A DNA stretch of 44,108 bases from a virus: the IMG/VR virus record IMGVR_UViG_3300045242_000058, positions 1 to 44,108 of that record; one strand, 5' to 3'. The position numbers were made by a program, and so were the translations under genes. Below are positions 27,715-36,253 of the stretch, one piece after another; the first letter of the stretch is position 1, and each line of letters opens with the position of its first letter. Below the pieces are notes generated by a model that worked only from the letters and a program-made list of their open reading frames with translations, ran no database searches and had not been told where the DNA came from.

Positions 27715-29072
27715 GCGGCCAGCGCCTTGAAGCTCAGCGGCATGAACGCGGGATGCGGCACCGCGGCCTCGCCGATGAGTTCGTCCGACCGCGAGGCGTC
27801 GCGGTAGAGCATCTGCGCCAGCGTCAGCGCCGGCAGCGACGTGCGGAATGCGACAGTGGCAACTGGCGGCAGCGACGCGCCACGCCGTGTCAGGTCAGCG
27901 ACCACGCCAGAGCGGAGGTCCTTCAGCGCGGTGTAGGCGTCGTCATCGCCGGCATCTCCGGCCAGGGTGATCTCGGTGTCGAACGCAGCGGCGATCAGCT
28001 TCCGCTGCGCCGCCGCGTCGTCATAGCTGTGCGGCTGATAGCTGGCCGAGGCGCGGGCCAGGTTGGCGAGCGCCACGCGGCGACAGGCGGCCACGACGGC
28101 GTTGCCGACGCCTGCAATGTCGGCACCGATATAGGAGCCGGTGTTGGGAATGACGTAGGTGAACCCGGCAAGGATCAGCAGCACGCGCGTCTGATCGGCC
28201 GGGTCGGTCATCAACTGGCGCATGGTGTCGGTCATCGCATCGAGCGCGTCGATCACGTCCTGCGCCGACGCTTGCGTGGTGCCGCCGATCGCCACCACGG
28301 CCGCGTCGCCAAGCTGCGCCACCTGATCGCGCTCCACGGCGATGTCGGCTTGCAGCGCAGGCACAGTCACGCTGTCCGCCTGGCGTACGGTGGCGTTGCC
28401 GACGTTGTAGCGGCCGAGGGAGAACCCATCGGCGGCGACCATGCCGATCGGCATGGCGACCAGCATGGCCGGGTCGCTGGCGTAGCCCAGCGCGGCATTA
28501 GCGAACGCGGTGCCGGCGGCCTTGCCCGCGCCGATGGTGGAGGCGCTGGCGTGCGATGCGGCGGCGACGCCACCGAGTGACGAGCCGACGCCGATCAGCG
28601 CCGATGCGACTGATGCGAGCACGCCCACCGCCGCGCCGATCAGCGCGACCGGGAATATCTGCTCGCCGGCCTCCATGAATTCAAACTGGACTTCGATGAC
28701 GCGCATCGCGTCGCGCCGCACCGACGTGGCGCAGGATATCAGCGAGCAGCGCAGCGCACCGAGCGTCGGATGAATGAGCATCCCCGGCCCGCGCGCCTCG
28801 CACGCGGCGTCGAGGGCAAGCTGCATGGCCGGGGCGAGGTCGCCGATCAGGTAACCGGAGAACGAGAACTGGCGTGGTGCGCGCCCCATGTCCTCGACCC
28901 AGACCCCGTCACGGAAGGCGTAGTTGTGCACCGCCTGCTTGCGGCCCTTGCGCGTGACGGCGCCAGTTACATGAAACGGGACCCCTCTCCAGAGGGCGTT
29001 CTGCAGCAGCGACATGAAGCCGCCGAAGCTGGTCGGCGGCGCGAAGCCAGTGATGTTCTGGAAGCCCGACAT
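27711..29072 (-). CDS. Mu gpN-like tail/DNA-circularisation-domain protein
   Basis: 453 residues. Residues about 20-105 match the DNA_circ_N domain (ALWRGVPFHVTGAVTRKGRK, APRQFSFSGYLIGD, IEVQFEFMEAGEQIFP). A hydrophobic Ala/Gly-rich region follows (about 145-195), then a helical C-terminal half. Despite the family name, in Mu-like tails this protein (gpN, gp43) is a structural component between tape measure and hub. Its place directly after the tape measure gene agrees with Mu. Confidence 0.85.
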   Translation of the reverse strand: MSGFQNITGFAPPTSFGGFMSLLQNALWRGVPFHVTGAVTRKGRKQAVHNYAFRDGVWVEDMGRAPRQFSFSGYLIGDLAPAMQLALDAACEARGPGMLIHPTLGALRCSLISCATSVRRDAMRVIEVQFEFMEAGEQIFPVALIGAAVGVLASVASALIGVGSSLGGVAAASHASASTIGAGKAAGTAFANAALGYASDPAMLVAMPIGMVAADGFSLGRYNVGNATVRQADSVTVPALQADIAVERDQVAQLGDAAVVAIGGTTQASAQDVIDALDAMTDTMRQLMTDPADQTRVLLILAGFTYVIPNTGSYIGADIAGVGNAVVAACRRVALANLARASASYQPHSYDDAAAQRKLIAAAFDTEITLAGDAGDDDAYTALKDLRSGVVADLTRRGASLPPVATVAFRTSLPALTLAQMLYRDASRSDELIGEAAVPHPAFMPLSFKALAA

Positions 29073-29074
29073 CT

Positions 29075-31255
29075 TCAGGCGACCCCGGCTGTCATGGCGG
29101 TTTCGATGCGTGGCGGGGCGGCGCGCACGGCGCCCTTGGTGTCGACCTGGGCCGACGTGCCCGGCGGCGCGCCGCGCAGGTGCACATCCACCCGCACATG
29201 GCCGTTCTGTTCGCCGCCGTCCTTCGCCGCGACCGCTTTGTCCGTCGCGGGGTGGAAGGCGAACTCGCCGCTCTGCCGGTATTCGTCGAAGGCGCGGTTC
29301 TTGACCATATCGACGCCGCCGACAGATCTGCCGACCGCGCGCTTTACGCCCTCGAAGCCGCCGCCTGCATAGCGGTCCTTGATGTAGACGGCAGCGATCT
29401 TGGCGGCGATCTCCGGGTCGTTGGCGAGGTCTGGATTGTTGACCAGATCAATGCCGAGCATCTTGCCGTATTTTTCGTAATTTCCCTTTCCGGTTAGCTG
29501 GAACAGGCCTCGACCACGGAACTTGTAGCCCTCACCCTCGGCAGTGTTGCCAAGGTTGCGTTTGCCCCACGCGCCACCGTAGACCTTGTTGAAGAACGCC
29601 TCGTCGTTCTGCGCCAGCGACACCACAGCATTGTCGCTCATGTCGTCGAGACGCGCGCCGAAGATATTGCGTATGTAGCCCGCGCCGCGCTTTTGCGCGC
29701 TGCCGCCGTAGCCCATTTCAGAGCGCGGCTGAAATCCGCTTTCGCCGTACGCGGTGGCGGCGATGCCAGCGCGCATCTCCGGGTCCATGATCCCTTGCTC
29801 GTTCATCGCCTGTTGCAGGTAGCCGCGCACGCCCTCGCTCGTCACCGTGCCAGTCACGCCGCTGCCGCTGCCGCTGCCCGCCGCGCCGCTGCCGGCGGGA
29901 TGATACCATTGCGACGGGTCCCATTGCTGGTAGGTGCGACCACCAGGGCCGGCCTCGCCGCTCATCTGCGGCATCCACCAACTGTTGGAGGCAAGCTGTC
30001 GCGTGCCAGGGGCGGCATTGCTCGACTGCGGCCCAGGTGTCCCCTGGCGCTCCCTCTCGATCTTGTCGATCCGCTCTTTCTGTTCCTCGAGGCGCTTGTC
30101 CATCTCGGCGGCGGTCAGCGTCTCGCCCGTCTTCGGATTGGTCCACAAGAACACGTTGCCGGACTCGTCCATCGAGCCCGGCGTGCCGGACGGCTCGAAG
30201 CCGAGGTCGGCAGCACGGGCGCCCTTGACTCCCGTCTCGTAGGCTGCGGCTGCCCCTGCGGCGGTTCCCACTATGGCTCCCGTCACCGGGTTTGCCAGAC
30301 CGAGCAGGCGCAGCACCCAGAGCGCTGGCTTGATCGCCACCAGCCCGGTGACCGCGATGCCGATCTTGGCGATACTGTCGGCGAGGTCTTGGTTGTTCTG
30401 TATCCACGTTGAAGTGCGCTTTAGGATCTCGGTGACCTTCGGCGCGTAGTGATCCACCAGCCGATTGCCGACGCCCTCGATCGTCTCGGTCAGATTGACC
30501 CAGGCATGGTTCATATCCTCGGCGTGCTTGACCATGTCCTTCGACATCACGCCGCCGGTCTTCTCGGCCTCCTTCTGCAGGTCCAAGAACGCCTGCCGGC
30601 CGTTCTTCAGCGCCGGCAGCATCTCAGGGCTGATGCCGAGCGACTCAAGCGTGCGCGCCTGCGTTTGGGCGTCCATGCCCTTGATCGCCTCGGCCACGTC
30701 GCCCAGGACATCGCTGATCTGGCGCATCCGACCGGGAGCGCCGGGATCGACGTTGATCTGCTTGAACGCCTGGACTGCCGCTCCGCTGCGCTGCCACGCA
30801 GCGTCGCCCATGGTCTTTTGCAGCCCCGCCATCGAGCTTTCGAGGGCGGCGGTACTGACCCCGACAAGGCGCACCGCGCCCCGCATCGCGCCGAGCTTTT
30901 CGACCGGCGTGCTGAGTTGGTAAGCGACGTTGGCGGTGCTCTGCCCCAACTCGGCGAAGCGCCGGGTCAGCGCCGCCATGCCGGCGAGCGTCGTGGCGCT
31001 GGTCAGCGCCGACATCGCTGGCACGACCTTGTCGAGCGAGCGGTAGAGATCAGCGGAACTGGTGGCGGCGGTCTTGAAGCCTTCGGTGAGCCGCGTCAGG
31101 CCCGACGTGTCCGCGCCGACCTTGGCACCCTGCGCCGACGTGGCGGCCATCTTCTTGGCCATCGCGTCGAGGCGCTTGTTGATGTCGTCGATCGTTTTTG
31201 ACGCGCCATCTTTGGCGGTAATTGTGACGGAGAAGCCGCCGCTGCTGCCCGACAT
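29075..31255 (-). CDS. Tape measure protein with embedded GH19-like lytic domain
   Basis: 726 residues. The N-terminal 250 are helical (IDDINKRLDAMAKKMAATSA) and there is a hydrophobic segment at about 295-345. A Ser/Gly-rich linker at about 455-475 leads to a C-terminal GH19-like domain (about 480-680): IAATAYGESGF with a candidate catalytic Glu near residue 505, FRGRGLFQLTGKGNYEKYG and DLANDPEIAAKIAAVY. GH19 enzymes cut beta-1,4 bonds in peptidoglycan or chitin. The tape measure sets tail length, and the lytic domain would open the cell wall locally at infection. It is an unusual fusion, and short for a tape measure once the enzyme is removed. Confidence 0.85.
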   Translation of the reverse strand: MSGSSGGFSVTITAKDGASKTIDDINKRLDAMAKKMAATSAQGAKVGADTSGLTRLTEGFKTAATSSADLYRSLDKVVPAMSALTSATTLAGMAALTRRFAELGQSTANVAYQLSTPVEKLGAMRGAVRLVGVSTAALESSMAGLQKTMGDAAWQRSGAAVQAFKQINVDPGAPGRMRQISDVLGDVAEAIKGMDAQTQARTLESLGISPEMLPALKNGRQAFLDLQKEAEKTGGVMSKDMVKHAEDMNHAWVNLTETIEGVGNRLVDHYAPKVTEILKRTSTWIQNNQDLADSIAKIGIAVTGLVAIKPALWVLRLLGLANPVTGAIVGTAAGAAAAYETGVKGARAADLGFEPSGTPGSMDESGNVFLWTNPKTGETLTAAEMDKRLEEQKERIDKIERERQGTPGPQSSNAAPGTRQLASNSWWMPQMSGEAGPGGRTYQQWDPSQWYHPAGSGAAGSGSGSGVTGTVTSEGVRGYLQQAMNEQGIMDPEMRAGIAATAYGESGFQPRSEMGYGGSAQKRGAGYIRNIFGARLDDMSDNAVVSLAQNDEAFFNKVYGGAWGKRNLGNTAEGEGYKFRGRGLFQLTGKGNYEKYGKMLGIDLVNNPDLANDPEIAAKIAAVYIKDRYAGGGFEGVKRAVGRSVGGVDMVKNRAFDEYRQSGEFAFHPATDKAVAAKDGGEQNGHVRVDVHLRGAPPGTSAQVDTKGAVRAAPPRIETAMTAGVA

Positions 31256-31548
31256 CAGCGCCCCCGTTCAGCGTCGTGGACGCCCCGCATGAGCCGGTTC
31301 CAGCGCCGCAGTTCGTGCAGCGGCAGCGACATCGCCCAGGCGAGCCCGTCACCATAGAAGCGCCCGGTGATGGCGAGGCCGATGCGCAGTTCGTCCGACT
31401 CGCCGAGCGACGGCAGGATTTGCGCGCCGCCCCAGATCACATCGGGCAGGCGAACTACGCCGGCAACGCGGCCGGTCTCCGCAAAGGGAGCGGCGGCGGC
31501 GCTCCGGTGAAGGAGTCGAGGTACTGGCCCATCTGGTCGACTAGCCAC
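31255..31548 (-). CDS. Downstream half of the tail assembly chaperone (-1 frameshift product)
   Basis: This 97-codon frame overlaps the end of the gp41-like chaperone gene and is likely reached by a -1 frameshift at 31482-31488. Translation after the slip gives about 77 residues (FAETGRVAGVVRLPDVIWGG..., GESDELRIGLAITGRFYGDG). This mirrors the G/GT pair of lambda and gp41/gp41' of Mu. The in-frame ATG at 31548 is far inside the overlap and has no ribosome-binding site. The frame ends in contact with the tape measure start (shared A at 31255). Confidence 0.7.
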   Translation of the reverse strand: MASRPDGPVPRLLHRSAAAAPFAETGRVAGVVRLPDVIWGGAQILPSLGESDELRIGLAITGRFYGDGLAWAMSLPLHELRRWNRLMRGVHDAERGR

Positions 31549-31787
31549 GCCGGCAAGTTGAGCAGCGCTTCGTACGGCACGTGTTCGCTGCTGATGGTGG
31601 AGATCAGCCGCAGCGTGACCTCCATGCCACCGGACCCACGAACGGCCGTCGCTTTGAGCACGTCCCCGGCGGTCGGCGCACGCAGCGTGACGGTCGGGTA
31701 GGTGGCGGAGCCGAACGCGAGCGGCGCCGCAAGCTCCCAGGTGACAGGCTCAGGCGGCGCGTGCCATTCACCGTTGCTATAGCTCAT
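31455..31787 (-). CDS. Mu gp41-like tail assembly chaperone
   Basis: 110 residues. It has an N-terminal beta part (VTWELAAPLAFGSATYPTVT and LRAPTAGDVLKA) and a helical end (YEALLNLPAWLVDQMGQYLD), the usual tail assembly chaperone layout. It binds the tape measure during tail growth. Its C-terminus contains the slippery heptamer, and a small share of ribosomes should shift -1 to make the long form. It starts in ATGA overlap with the tail tube gene. Confidence 0.8.
   Translation of the reverse strand: MSYSNGEWHAPPEPVTWELAAPLAFGSATYPTVTLRAPTAGDVLKATAVRGSGGMEVTLRLISTISSEHVPYEALLNLPAWLVDQMGQYLDSFTGAPPPLPLRRPAALPA
31482..31488 (-). promoter_or_regulatory. -1 ribosomal frameshift site CCCTTTG
   Basis: On the minus strand the heptamer reads C CCT TTG in the frame of the chaperone gene, which is the X XXY YYZ form. 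Slipping gives CCC TTT, so P-site and A-site pairing are kept. It lies in the overlap of the two chaperone frames, about 12 codons before the first frame ends. Confidence 0.65.
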
Positions 31788-32185
31788 CCGACACCAAGCT
31801 CTTGCACAGTGCCCTGTGCGCCCTCGAAGCGGAAGTCGAAGGTGGCGTCGGCGCCGGACACTGCTGGCCGCGCGATGTACCAGAGATTATGGCCCACGAC
31901 CTGCTTGCCATTCGCCAACTGAACCACAACCGTGGCGTCGGTTAACCCCACGAAGCCCGAAACGTTGACGCTCTGCGCGTCGCGGAACTTGCCGGCGATG
32001 TAGGCGGCCACCGGCAATTCGCGGTAGCCGTCCACGCCGGAGAGCGACGTCATGGTCTCGCGCTCGACCGGTCCGGGGTCCCAACTGAACTCGGTGACAT
32101 TGAAGTTGCTGCCGTTCACCGAGAACGACGTAATGCCCGCGAGCCGACGATTGGTCGGCGTCGAGGGCGCAAGTGTGCCGCTCAT
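31784..32185 (-). CDS. Mu gpM-like tail tube protein
   Basis: 133 residues with GITSFSVNGSNFNVTEFSWD, REEMTSLSGVDGY-like RETMTSLSGVDGYRELPVAA, and a C-terminal beta part (DATFDFRFEGAQGTVQEL). This matches the Tail_tube family (Mu gpM). It polymerises into the inner tube around the tape measure. It lies between the sheath gene and the assembly chaperone gene, as in Mu. Confidence 0.85.
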   Translation of the reverse strand: MSGTLAPSTPTNRRLAGITSFSVNGSNFNVTEFSWDPGPVERETMTSLSGVDGYRELPVAAYIAGKFRDAQSVNVSGFVGLTDATVVVQLANGKQVVGHNLWYIARPAVSGADATFDFRFEGAQGTVQELGVG

Positions 32186-32220
32186 GTCTTGCCTCGCTGG
32201 TTTTCAGGGGGCCGGCGAGT

Positions 32221-32272
32221 GCGCGCGAAGGCGCGCGACCGGATGCAGCGGCCGGGTCGCTCAGTGCATCCG
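32221..32272 (-). promoter_or_regulatory. Two GC hairpins between sheath and tube genes
   Basis: GCGCGC (32221-32226) pairs with GCGCGC (32231-32236) around GAAG. CGGATGCA (32240-32247) pairs with TGCATCCG (32265-32272). Neither is followed by a T-run, so they are not intrinsic terminators. They may tune the sheath-to-tube ratio or stabilise cut mRNA. The rest of the 98-nt gap holds nothing evident. Confidence 0.45.
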
Positions 32273-32283
32273 GGGAGCCGCCG

Positions 32284-33777
32284 CTAGGTGGTTTGGCGGA
32301 ACTGAATCAGGGCCGCGATTTGGATGAGCTGATCGCTGAAGTTAATCGGCAGGTACAGCAACACCTGCCCTTTCTGCCCCTTCCGCGCGTAGCCCTGCTT
32401 GGCAAACGTCGCCACGTCCTGCACCACGAACACCGAGGCGAGATAAGCGTAGATGGCGACCGTGCTCTGGAAGATCGTCGAGGGCGTCGTCGCCGGCGCA
32501 CCGGGCGGGATGGGGGTGCCGTCCTCGACCAGGATCTTGCCGGCAGCGATATACATCGAGGTTAGCTGGCTCTTGATGTAGCGCGCCGAGTAAGCCGCCT
32601 GGAACATCAGGTTGGTTTGCAGGTAGCTGTCGTCGATCTGCCCGCTCGGGTTGGTCTGCCACATGGTGATCGAGCGGTCGATGCGCGACTGACCGGCGGC
32701 GTCGACGAAGAACGTCGAGATGCCATCGTAGAGCAGCACGTTGCGGTTGGCCGGCGTATCGCGCGAGGCGACCGGCGGAGCGAGCAGGTTGAGCGCCTGG
32801 TCGGTCACCCCCATCGCCGGGTTGACGCGGATGCGGATGGCGTGGCTCCCGGCAAAGTCCGCAGCCTCGAGCCATGCCGGCGTCGGGCTGTCGAAGAAGC
32901 CGAGGCACGAGACGTGCTGCGAATTGCGCCCGTTGCCGAACGTGCTGCGCGACGCGACGGTGCCACGGAAAGCTGTGAAGCAATGTCCGTAGAGCATTTC
33001 GATCGCCGACCACCGGCCCGACTGATCGGATAGGAATGCCTCGATTGCCGTCAGGCTGGCCGCATCGGTGTAGGGACAGGCGATAAAATCGAACGGCGTC
33101 TCGCCGCAGTTGGCGAGCCCGGCAGTGAGTGTCGGATTGGTCGTGCCGGCCGTAATCGCCGTGATGGTCACCGCGACACCAGGGGGCAGCACTTCGCCGT
33201 TCCGCGCGCCGTAGTAGTTCACGCGCAGGTCGATGTCGCTGGCAGCGATACCCTTGTGGTCGCAGGTCAGGGTGACAGTGCTGGTCGCAGCCGTCGCGCT
33301 GACCGGCATAGGCATCCCGCTGGCATTGATCGCTGCCGCTATGTTGGTCGCGATCACTGTCGAGGCGTCGCCGTTGTTCACCGCGACCGGGACCGCCACG
33401 CCGCCGACATAAAGCACGATCGTGCCGACGCCGGTTGCCGGGCCGGTGACGGCAATGCTGCCGGTGCCTGCCGTGCCTGCGCCGGCGTCCGCCACCGGCA
33501 GCACCCAGCATTCGCCGAACGGGTCCTGCGCGCGGTAGGCAGCGTACATGTTCGCCAGCATGGAATTGACGCCGGCGAGCGCATTGACCTGCTCTTGGCT
33601 GTAGGCGAGCACCGGCGTGTCGACGATGCCGGTGCCGGCAGTGAGCTTCTGGCCGATCACCAGCGCCCGCAGCGGTTGGATTGCCGTGTTTGCCTGCGAC
33701 GGATCGAACTCGACATAGACGCCGCTCGGGCGCCACGTCTGCGCCGGGAAGTAACGGAATGCGAGAGTGGCGGACAT
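32284..33777 (-). CDS. Mu gpL-like tail sheath protein
   Basis: 497 residues. The N-terminus (PSGVYVEFDPSQANTAIQPL), the insertion domain with repeated beta strands (about 100-220), and the conserved C-terminal part (GFFDSPTPAWLEAADFAGSH, PAMGVTDQALNLLAPPVASR, LYDGISTFFVDAAGQSRIDR) fit Mu-type contractile sheath proteins. The C-terminal helix and strand that link neighbouring subunits are present to the end. Its presence shows the tail is contractile. Confidence 0.9.
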   Translation of the reverse strand: MSATLAFRYFPAQTWRPSGVYVEFDPSQANTAIQPLRALVIGQKLTAGTGIVDTPVLAYSQEQVNALAGVNSMLANMYAAYRAQDPFGECWVLPVADAGAGTAGTGSIAVTGPATGVGTIVLYVGGVAVPVAVNNGDASTVIATNIAAAINASGMPMPVSATAATSTVTLTCDHKGIAASDIDLRVNYYGARNGEVLPPGVAVTITAITAGTTNPTLTAGLANCGETPFDFIACPYTDAASLTAIEAFLSDQSGRWSAIEMLYGHCFTAFRGTVASRSTFGNGRNSQHVSCLGFFDSPTPAWLEAADFAGSHAIRIRVNPAMGVTDQALNLLAPPVASRDTPANRNVLLYDGISTFFVDAAGQSRIDRSITMWQTNPSGQIDDSYLQTNLMFQAAYSARYIKSQLTSMYIAAGKILVEDGTPIPPGAPATTPSTIFQSTVAIYAYLASVFVVQDVATFAKQGYARKGQKGQVLLYLPINFSDQLIQIAALIQFRQTT

Positions 33778-33780
33778 CGC

Positions 33781-33996
33781 TTATGCCTCCCTGGCGGGCT
33801 TCGCCGTCGCTTCTGGCAATTCCGGGTCCGGCGCATCGGCCAGTTCGATGTCGCCGTCGCGCAGCCGCGCGTACCAGTATTGCGTCTCGGGGACCTCGGC
33901 CCCCTCGGCCGGCAACACGCGACGCGGATCCATTGGATCGCGCACGATGAGGCATTCGCCCGGAGCGTCCGGGTTCTCGGCGGGCTTGACGAACAT
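33781..33996 (-). CDS. Mu gp38-like small protein (DUF2635)
   Basis: 71 residues from the ATG at 33996: MFVKPAENPDAPGECLIVRD, then LPAEGAEVPETQYWYARLRD. This is the DUF2635 pattern found directly before the sheath gene in Mu-like phages. The C-terminus is proline- and acid-rich. The function is unknown; it may help tail assembly. Confidence 0.8.
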   Translation of the reverse strand: MFVKPAENPDAPGECLIVRDPMDPRRVLPAEGAEVPETQYWYARLRDGDIELADAPDPELPEATAKPAREA

Positions 33997-34019
33997 GCGG
34001 GGTCTCCGTTGCTGCGGCG

Positions 34020-34622
34020 CTATCGCCGCCAGGGCATCCACCAAGGCCGCGAGCGCAGCGGCTGGACGTCGGTGGCTGACGCGGTGAACACGATCGGTGG
34101 ATCGAGGGTGTTGAACGTGCTGACGATCTCGATCAGCGGGTCGCCGAAGATCGAATACCCGTCGCCATCGGTAAGCTGCACCGCGAGCACGTATTCGTAG
34201 CGCCAGAACAGCCGCGCGCGGTCGAAGGCGAGAAGCGCACCGCCGCCATAGCGCAGGCCGTTGGTGCTATGGGCCGGATCGGGGTTCCAGTTCAGCAACG
34301 CGCCGTGCAGCGCGTATTTCATCGCCTGGACCTGATCCACACCGCCTTGGCCGCGCCGGTCGGCGGTGGCATCGAACTCGACAATCACCCCGACGCGCTC
34401 GGTCACCATCTGATTGACCGCCGGGCCCGCCATCGGGTCGAGGTCGGTCGCCTCGTCATCGAGCGGCATCACCACGGCGGAGGGATACACGAGCGCGCCC
34501 TTGCTGTCGGTGAAGGCAACGATGTGCTCAGTGCCGATGTCGAAGTCGGCGGCACCGCCGACGCGGCCCTGCAACGGGGCGCAGTATTGCCGGCACTGGG
34601 CGATGACGAGGTCGAGGTTCAC
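34020..34622 (-). CDS. Mu gp37-like tail terminator
   Basis: 200 residues. Features of the Gp37 family include FDIGTEHIVAFTDSKGALVY, the central VIVEFDATADRRGQGGVDQV and FWRYEYVLAVQLTDGDGYSI. Proteins in this place cap the tail tube and set the joint with the head. It overlaps the upstream gene by 4 nt. Confidence 0.75.
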   Translation of the reverse strand: MNLDLVIAQCRQYCAPLQGRVGGAADFDIGTEHIVAFTDSKGALVYPSAVVMPLDDEATDLDPMAGPAVNQMVTERVGVIVEFDATADRRGQGGVDQVQAMKYALHGALLNWNPDPAHSTNGLRYGGGALLAFDRARLFWRYEYVLAVQLTDGDGYSIFGDPLIEIVSTFNTLDPPIVFTASATDVQPLRSRPWWMPWRR

Positions 34623-35161
34623 TTCGGCAGCGCACCACGCGCGGCGCGGCTGAACTTGATGTCGGCGATCAGCGCGGCGCCGATGCGCTGGTTGAGCCCG
34701 GCGGCGCTGACTTCCTCAAGCGCGCGCGACAGGAACGGGTGCGGCAGCAGGACACGGGTCTTGTTGACCGCGCTCTTGTTCATCCGCCGCGTGCCGCTTT
34801 TGGTTACGTGGGTGTTGCCCTTGACGTTGCCGCCGCCGCCGCGTGCGCCCTTCTCGAGGAATAGCGCGTAGAAGCCGGCGTTTTTCGCCGCGGCCGCGTC
34901 GATGATGGAGACGGTGCGGCTGTTGCGCGCGAGGCGCACCTTGATCGAGGACGCGAGCACGCCGGTGCGGCTGACCGGCGGCATCCCCGGCGTCGAGACG
35001 TGCTTCTTCTTGCCGCCAATGCGGCGGGCGCGGATCAATGCGCGGGCGCGCGCGGCGACCTCGGCTCCGGCAGCGCGCAGCACCTGTCCCAGCTTCTTGC
35101 GCCCGACCGATAGCTGCATTTCCGGCGGCACGCTGACGGACACGGAGAACAGGTCAGCCAT
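34619..35161 (-). CDS. HK97 gp10/Mu gpG-like head-tail protein
   Basis: 180 residues from the ATG at 35161. The N-terminal helix with GRKKLGQVLRAAGAEVAARA, a PGMPPVSRTGVLASSIKVRL motif, FYALFLEKGARGG and the terminal HPFLSRALEEV form the order seen in HK97 gp10/virion-morphogenesis proteins, which join tail and connector. The loop near 120 is rich in G, N and K. It overlaps the upstream stopper gene by 8 nt. Confidence 0.8.
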   Translation of the reverse strand: MADLFSVSVSVPPEMQLSVGRKKLGQVLRAAGAEVAARARALIRARRIGGKKKHVSTPGMPPVSRTGVLASSIKVRLARNSRTVSIIDAAAAKNAGFYALFLEKGARGGGGNVKGNTHVTKSGTRRMNKSAVNKTRVLLPHPFLSRALEEVSAAGLNQRIGAALIADIKFSRAARGALPK

Positions 35162-35528
35162 CGGCGCGTTTCTCCAACTCGCAGTCGAGCGCCACGAAGC
35201 GTTTGCGGCCCTCGATCTCGCGGATGCGGTGGATGCGGAACATTTCCTCGCGCACCGTCTGGTCCGGCCGCAGCGAGCGGCGGAACACGACATGCGTGGT
35301 GTCGATCCAGTCGAGGAAGCGCAGCGTGACGATATGCGTGGCGCGCACATCGACCTGCATCCCAGCATAGAAGGTCAAGCTGCCGACTGGCTGGATATCG
35401 GCGCGCACTTCGAGGATGTCGCGGAACGTCTCGACGATGCCCATAGTGACCGGGTCGGCGGCCTGTCCACGCTGGGCCACCGTCACCGGCCAGCGCAGCG
35501 TGCCGATTGCAGGGTTGGTGTCCGGCAT
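35154..35528 (-). CDS. Head-tail stopper/joining protein
   Basis: 124 residues of an SPP1 gp16/HK97-type head closure fold: PVTVAQRGQAADPVTMGIVE near the start (the usual 'R-x-G...G' opening), IQPVGSLTFYAGMQVDVRAT and a final FRIHRIREIEGRKRFVALDC. It seals the connector after DNA packaging. It starts 1 nt after the adaptor gene's stop codon. Confidence 0.8.
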   Translation of the reverse strand: MPDTNPAIGTLRWPVTVAQRGQAADPVTMGIVETFRDILEVRADIQPVGSLTFYAGMQVDVRATHIVTLRFLDWIDTTHVVFRRSLRPDQTVREEMFRIHRIREIEGRKRFVALDCELEKRADG

Positions 35529-36164
35529 TCAGACCCACATCAGCCGGTCAGGGTCCAGAAGCCATTGCACCGCCGCCGGCAGATCGGCGGCGACATCGCC
35601 GCGGCTCTCGTAGAGCCATGCCGACAGCATCAGAACTGCCTGCAAAATGTTGCTCGGCACCGTGCTCGGGTCGTCGCCGTAGCCGGCCACGAATATGACC
35701 TCGATGGTGTCGAGTTGCGCGTTGCGCACGCTGCGCCCGTCGGCCAGCACAGTATCCAATCCGACGCGCAGCCGGGGCGGCAGCACGCCGAGGCTGCCGA
35801 TATAGCCGGTGAACGGCGGCGGCACGTAGGGCAGCGTGGCCGGCGGCACGGTGGAGACATTGCCGCGCTCGTCAGTGATGGTAAGCGATACGATCGACTG
35901 CACAGGCGCGCGTGGCAGCTCCAGCGGGTTGTGGAAGAAGTGACGCCCCGGCCGCAGCTTCGGCTCGGGCAATTCGGTGTAGTGCAGCGTTTGGGTCAAC
36001 AGGCAGCGCGACAGATACCGCTCGGCCATTGTGCGGGCGGTGATGGCGTATCCGGTCAGCAGGTCGTCATCGCTTGTGTGGTCGATGCGGCAGTGGCGGC
36101 GCACCTGATCCAGCGTCACCGGCTCGCTTATCGGGGGCACTGTCACGGTCAGGTTGCTTGCCAT
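35529..36164 (-). CDS. Head-tail adaptor (gp6-like connector)
   Basis: 211 residues. The N-terminal helix pair (PVTLDQVRRHCRIDHTSDDD, then GYAITARTMAERYLSRCLL) is the gp6/gp15 connector core. The beta middle (LELPRAPVQSIVSLTITDER) and the C-terminal helix IEVIFVAGYGDD...NILQAVLMLSAWLYESRGD agree with the longer members of this family. It binds under the portal. Confidence 0.85.
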   Translation of the reverse strand: MASNLTVTVPPISEPVTLDQVRRHCRIDHTSDDDLLTGYAITARTMAERYLSRCLLTQTLHYTELPEPKLRPGRHFFHNPLELPRAPVQSIVSLTITDERGNVSTVPPATLPYVPPPFTGYIGSLGVLPPRLRVGLDTVLADGRSVRNAQLDTIEVIFVAGYGDDPSTVPSNILQAVLMLSAWLYESRGDVAADLPAAVQWLLDPDRLMWV

Positions 36165-36218
36165 GCGTCTGCCCCTTTGCCGGATAGCGCCCGGGCCGCA
36201 TCATCCGGTCGAGGTAGC

Positions 36219-36241
36219 GGGCCGCCCTTTTGAGGCGGCCC
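36219..36241. other. GC hairpin between capsid-region and connector genes
   Basis: GGGCCGCC (36219-36226) pairs perfectly with GGCGGCCC (36234-36241) around a 7-nt loop. No T-run follows on either strand. It may lower transcription from head genes into connector genes, or protect the 3' end of the abundant head mRNA. Confidence 0.45.
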
Positions 36242-36253
36242 TGCTTGGGCGGG

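Noticed and set aside
32342-33955. 537-codon minus-strand frame overlapping the sheath gene
   Set aside because: It is in another frame of a clearly identified sheath gene and is rich in R/A/G, so it is a shadow.
36219-36241. Rho-independent terminator after the head genes
   Set aside because: The stem is strong but neither strand has a following T-run.
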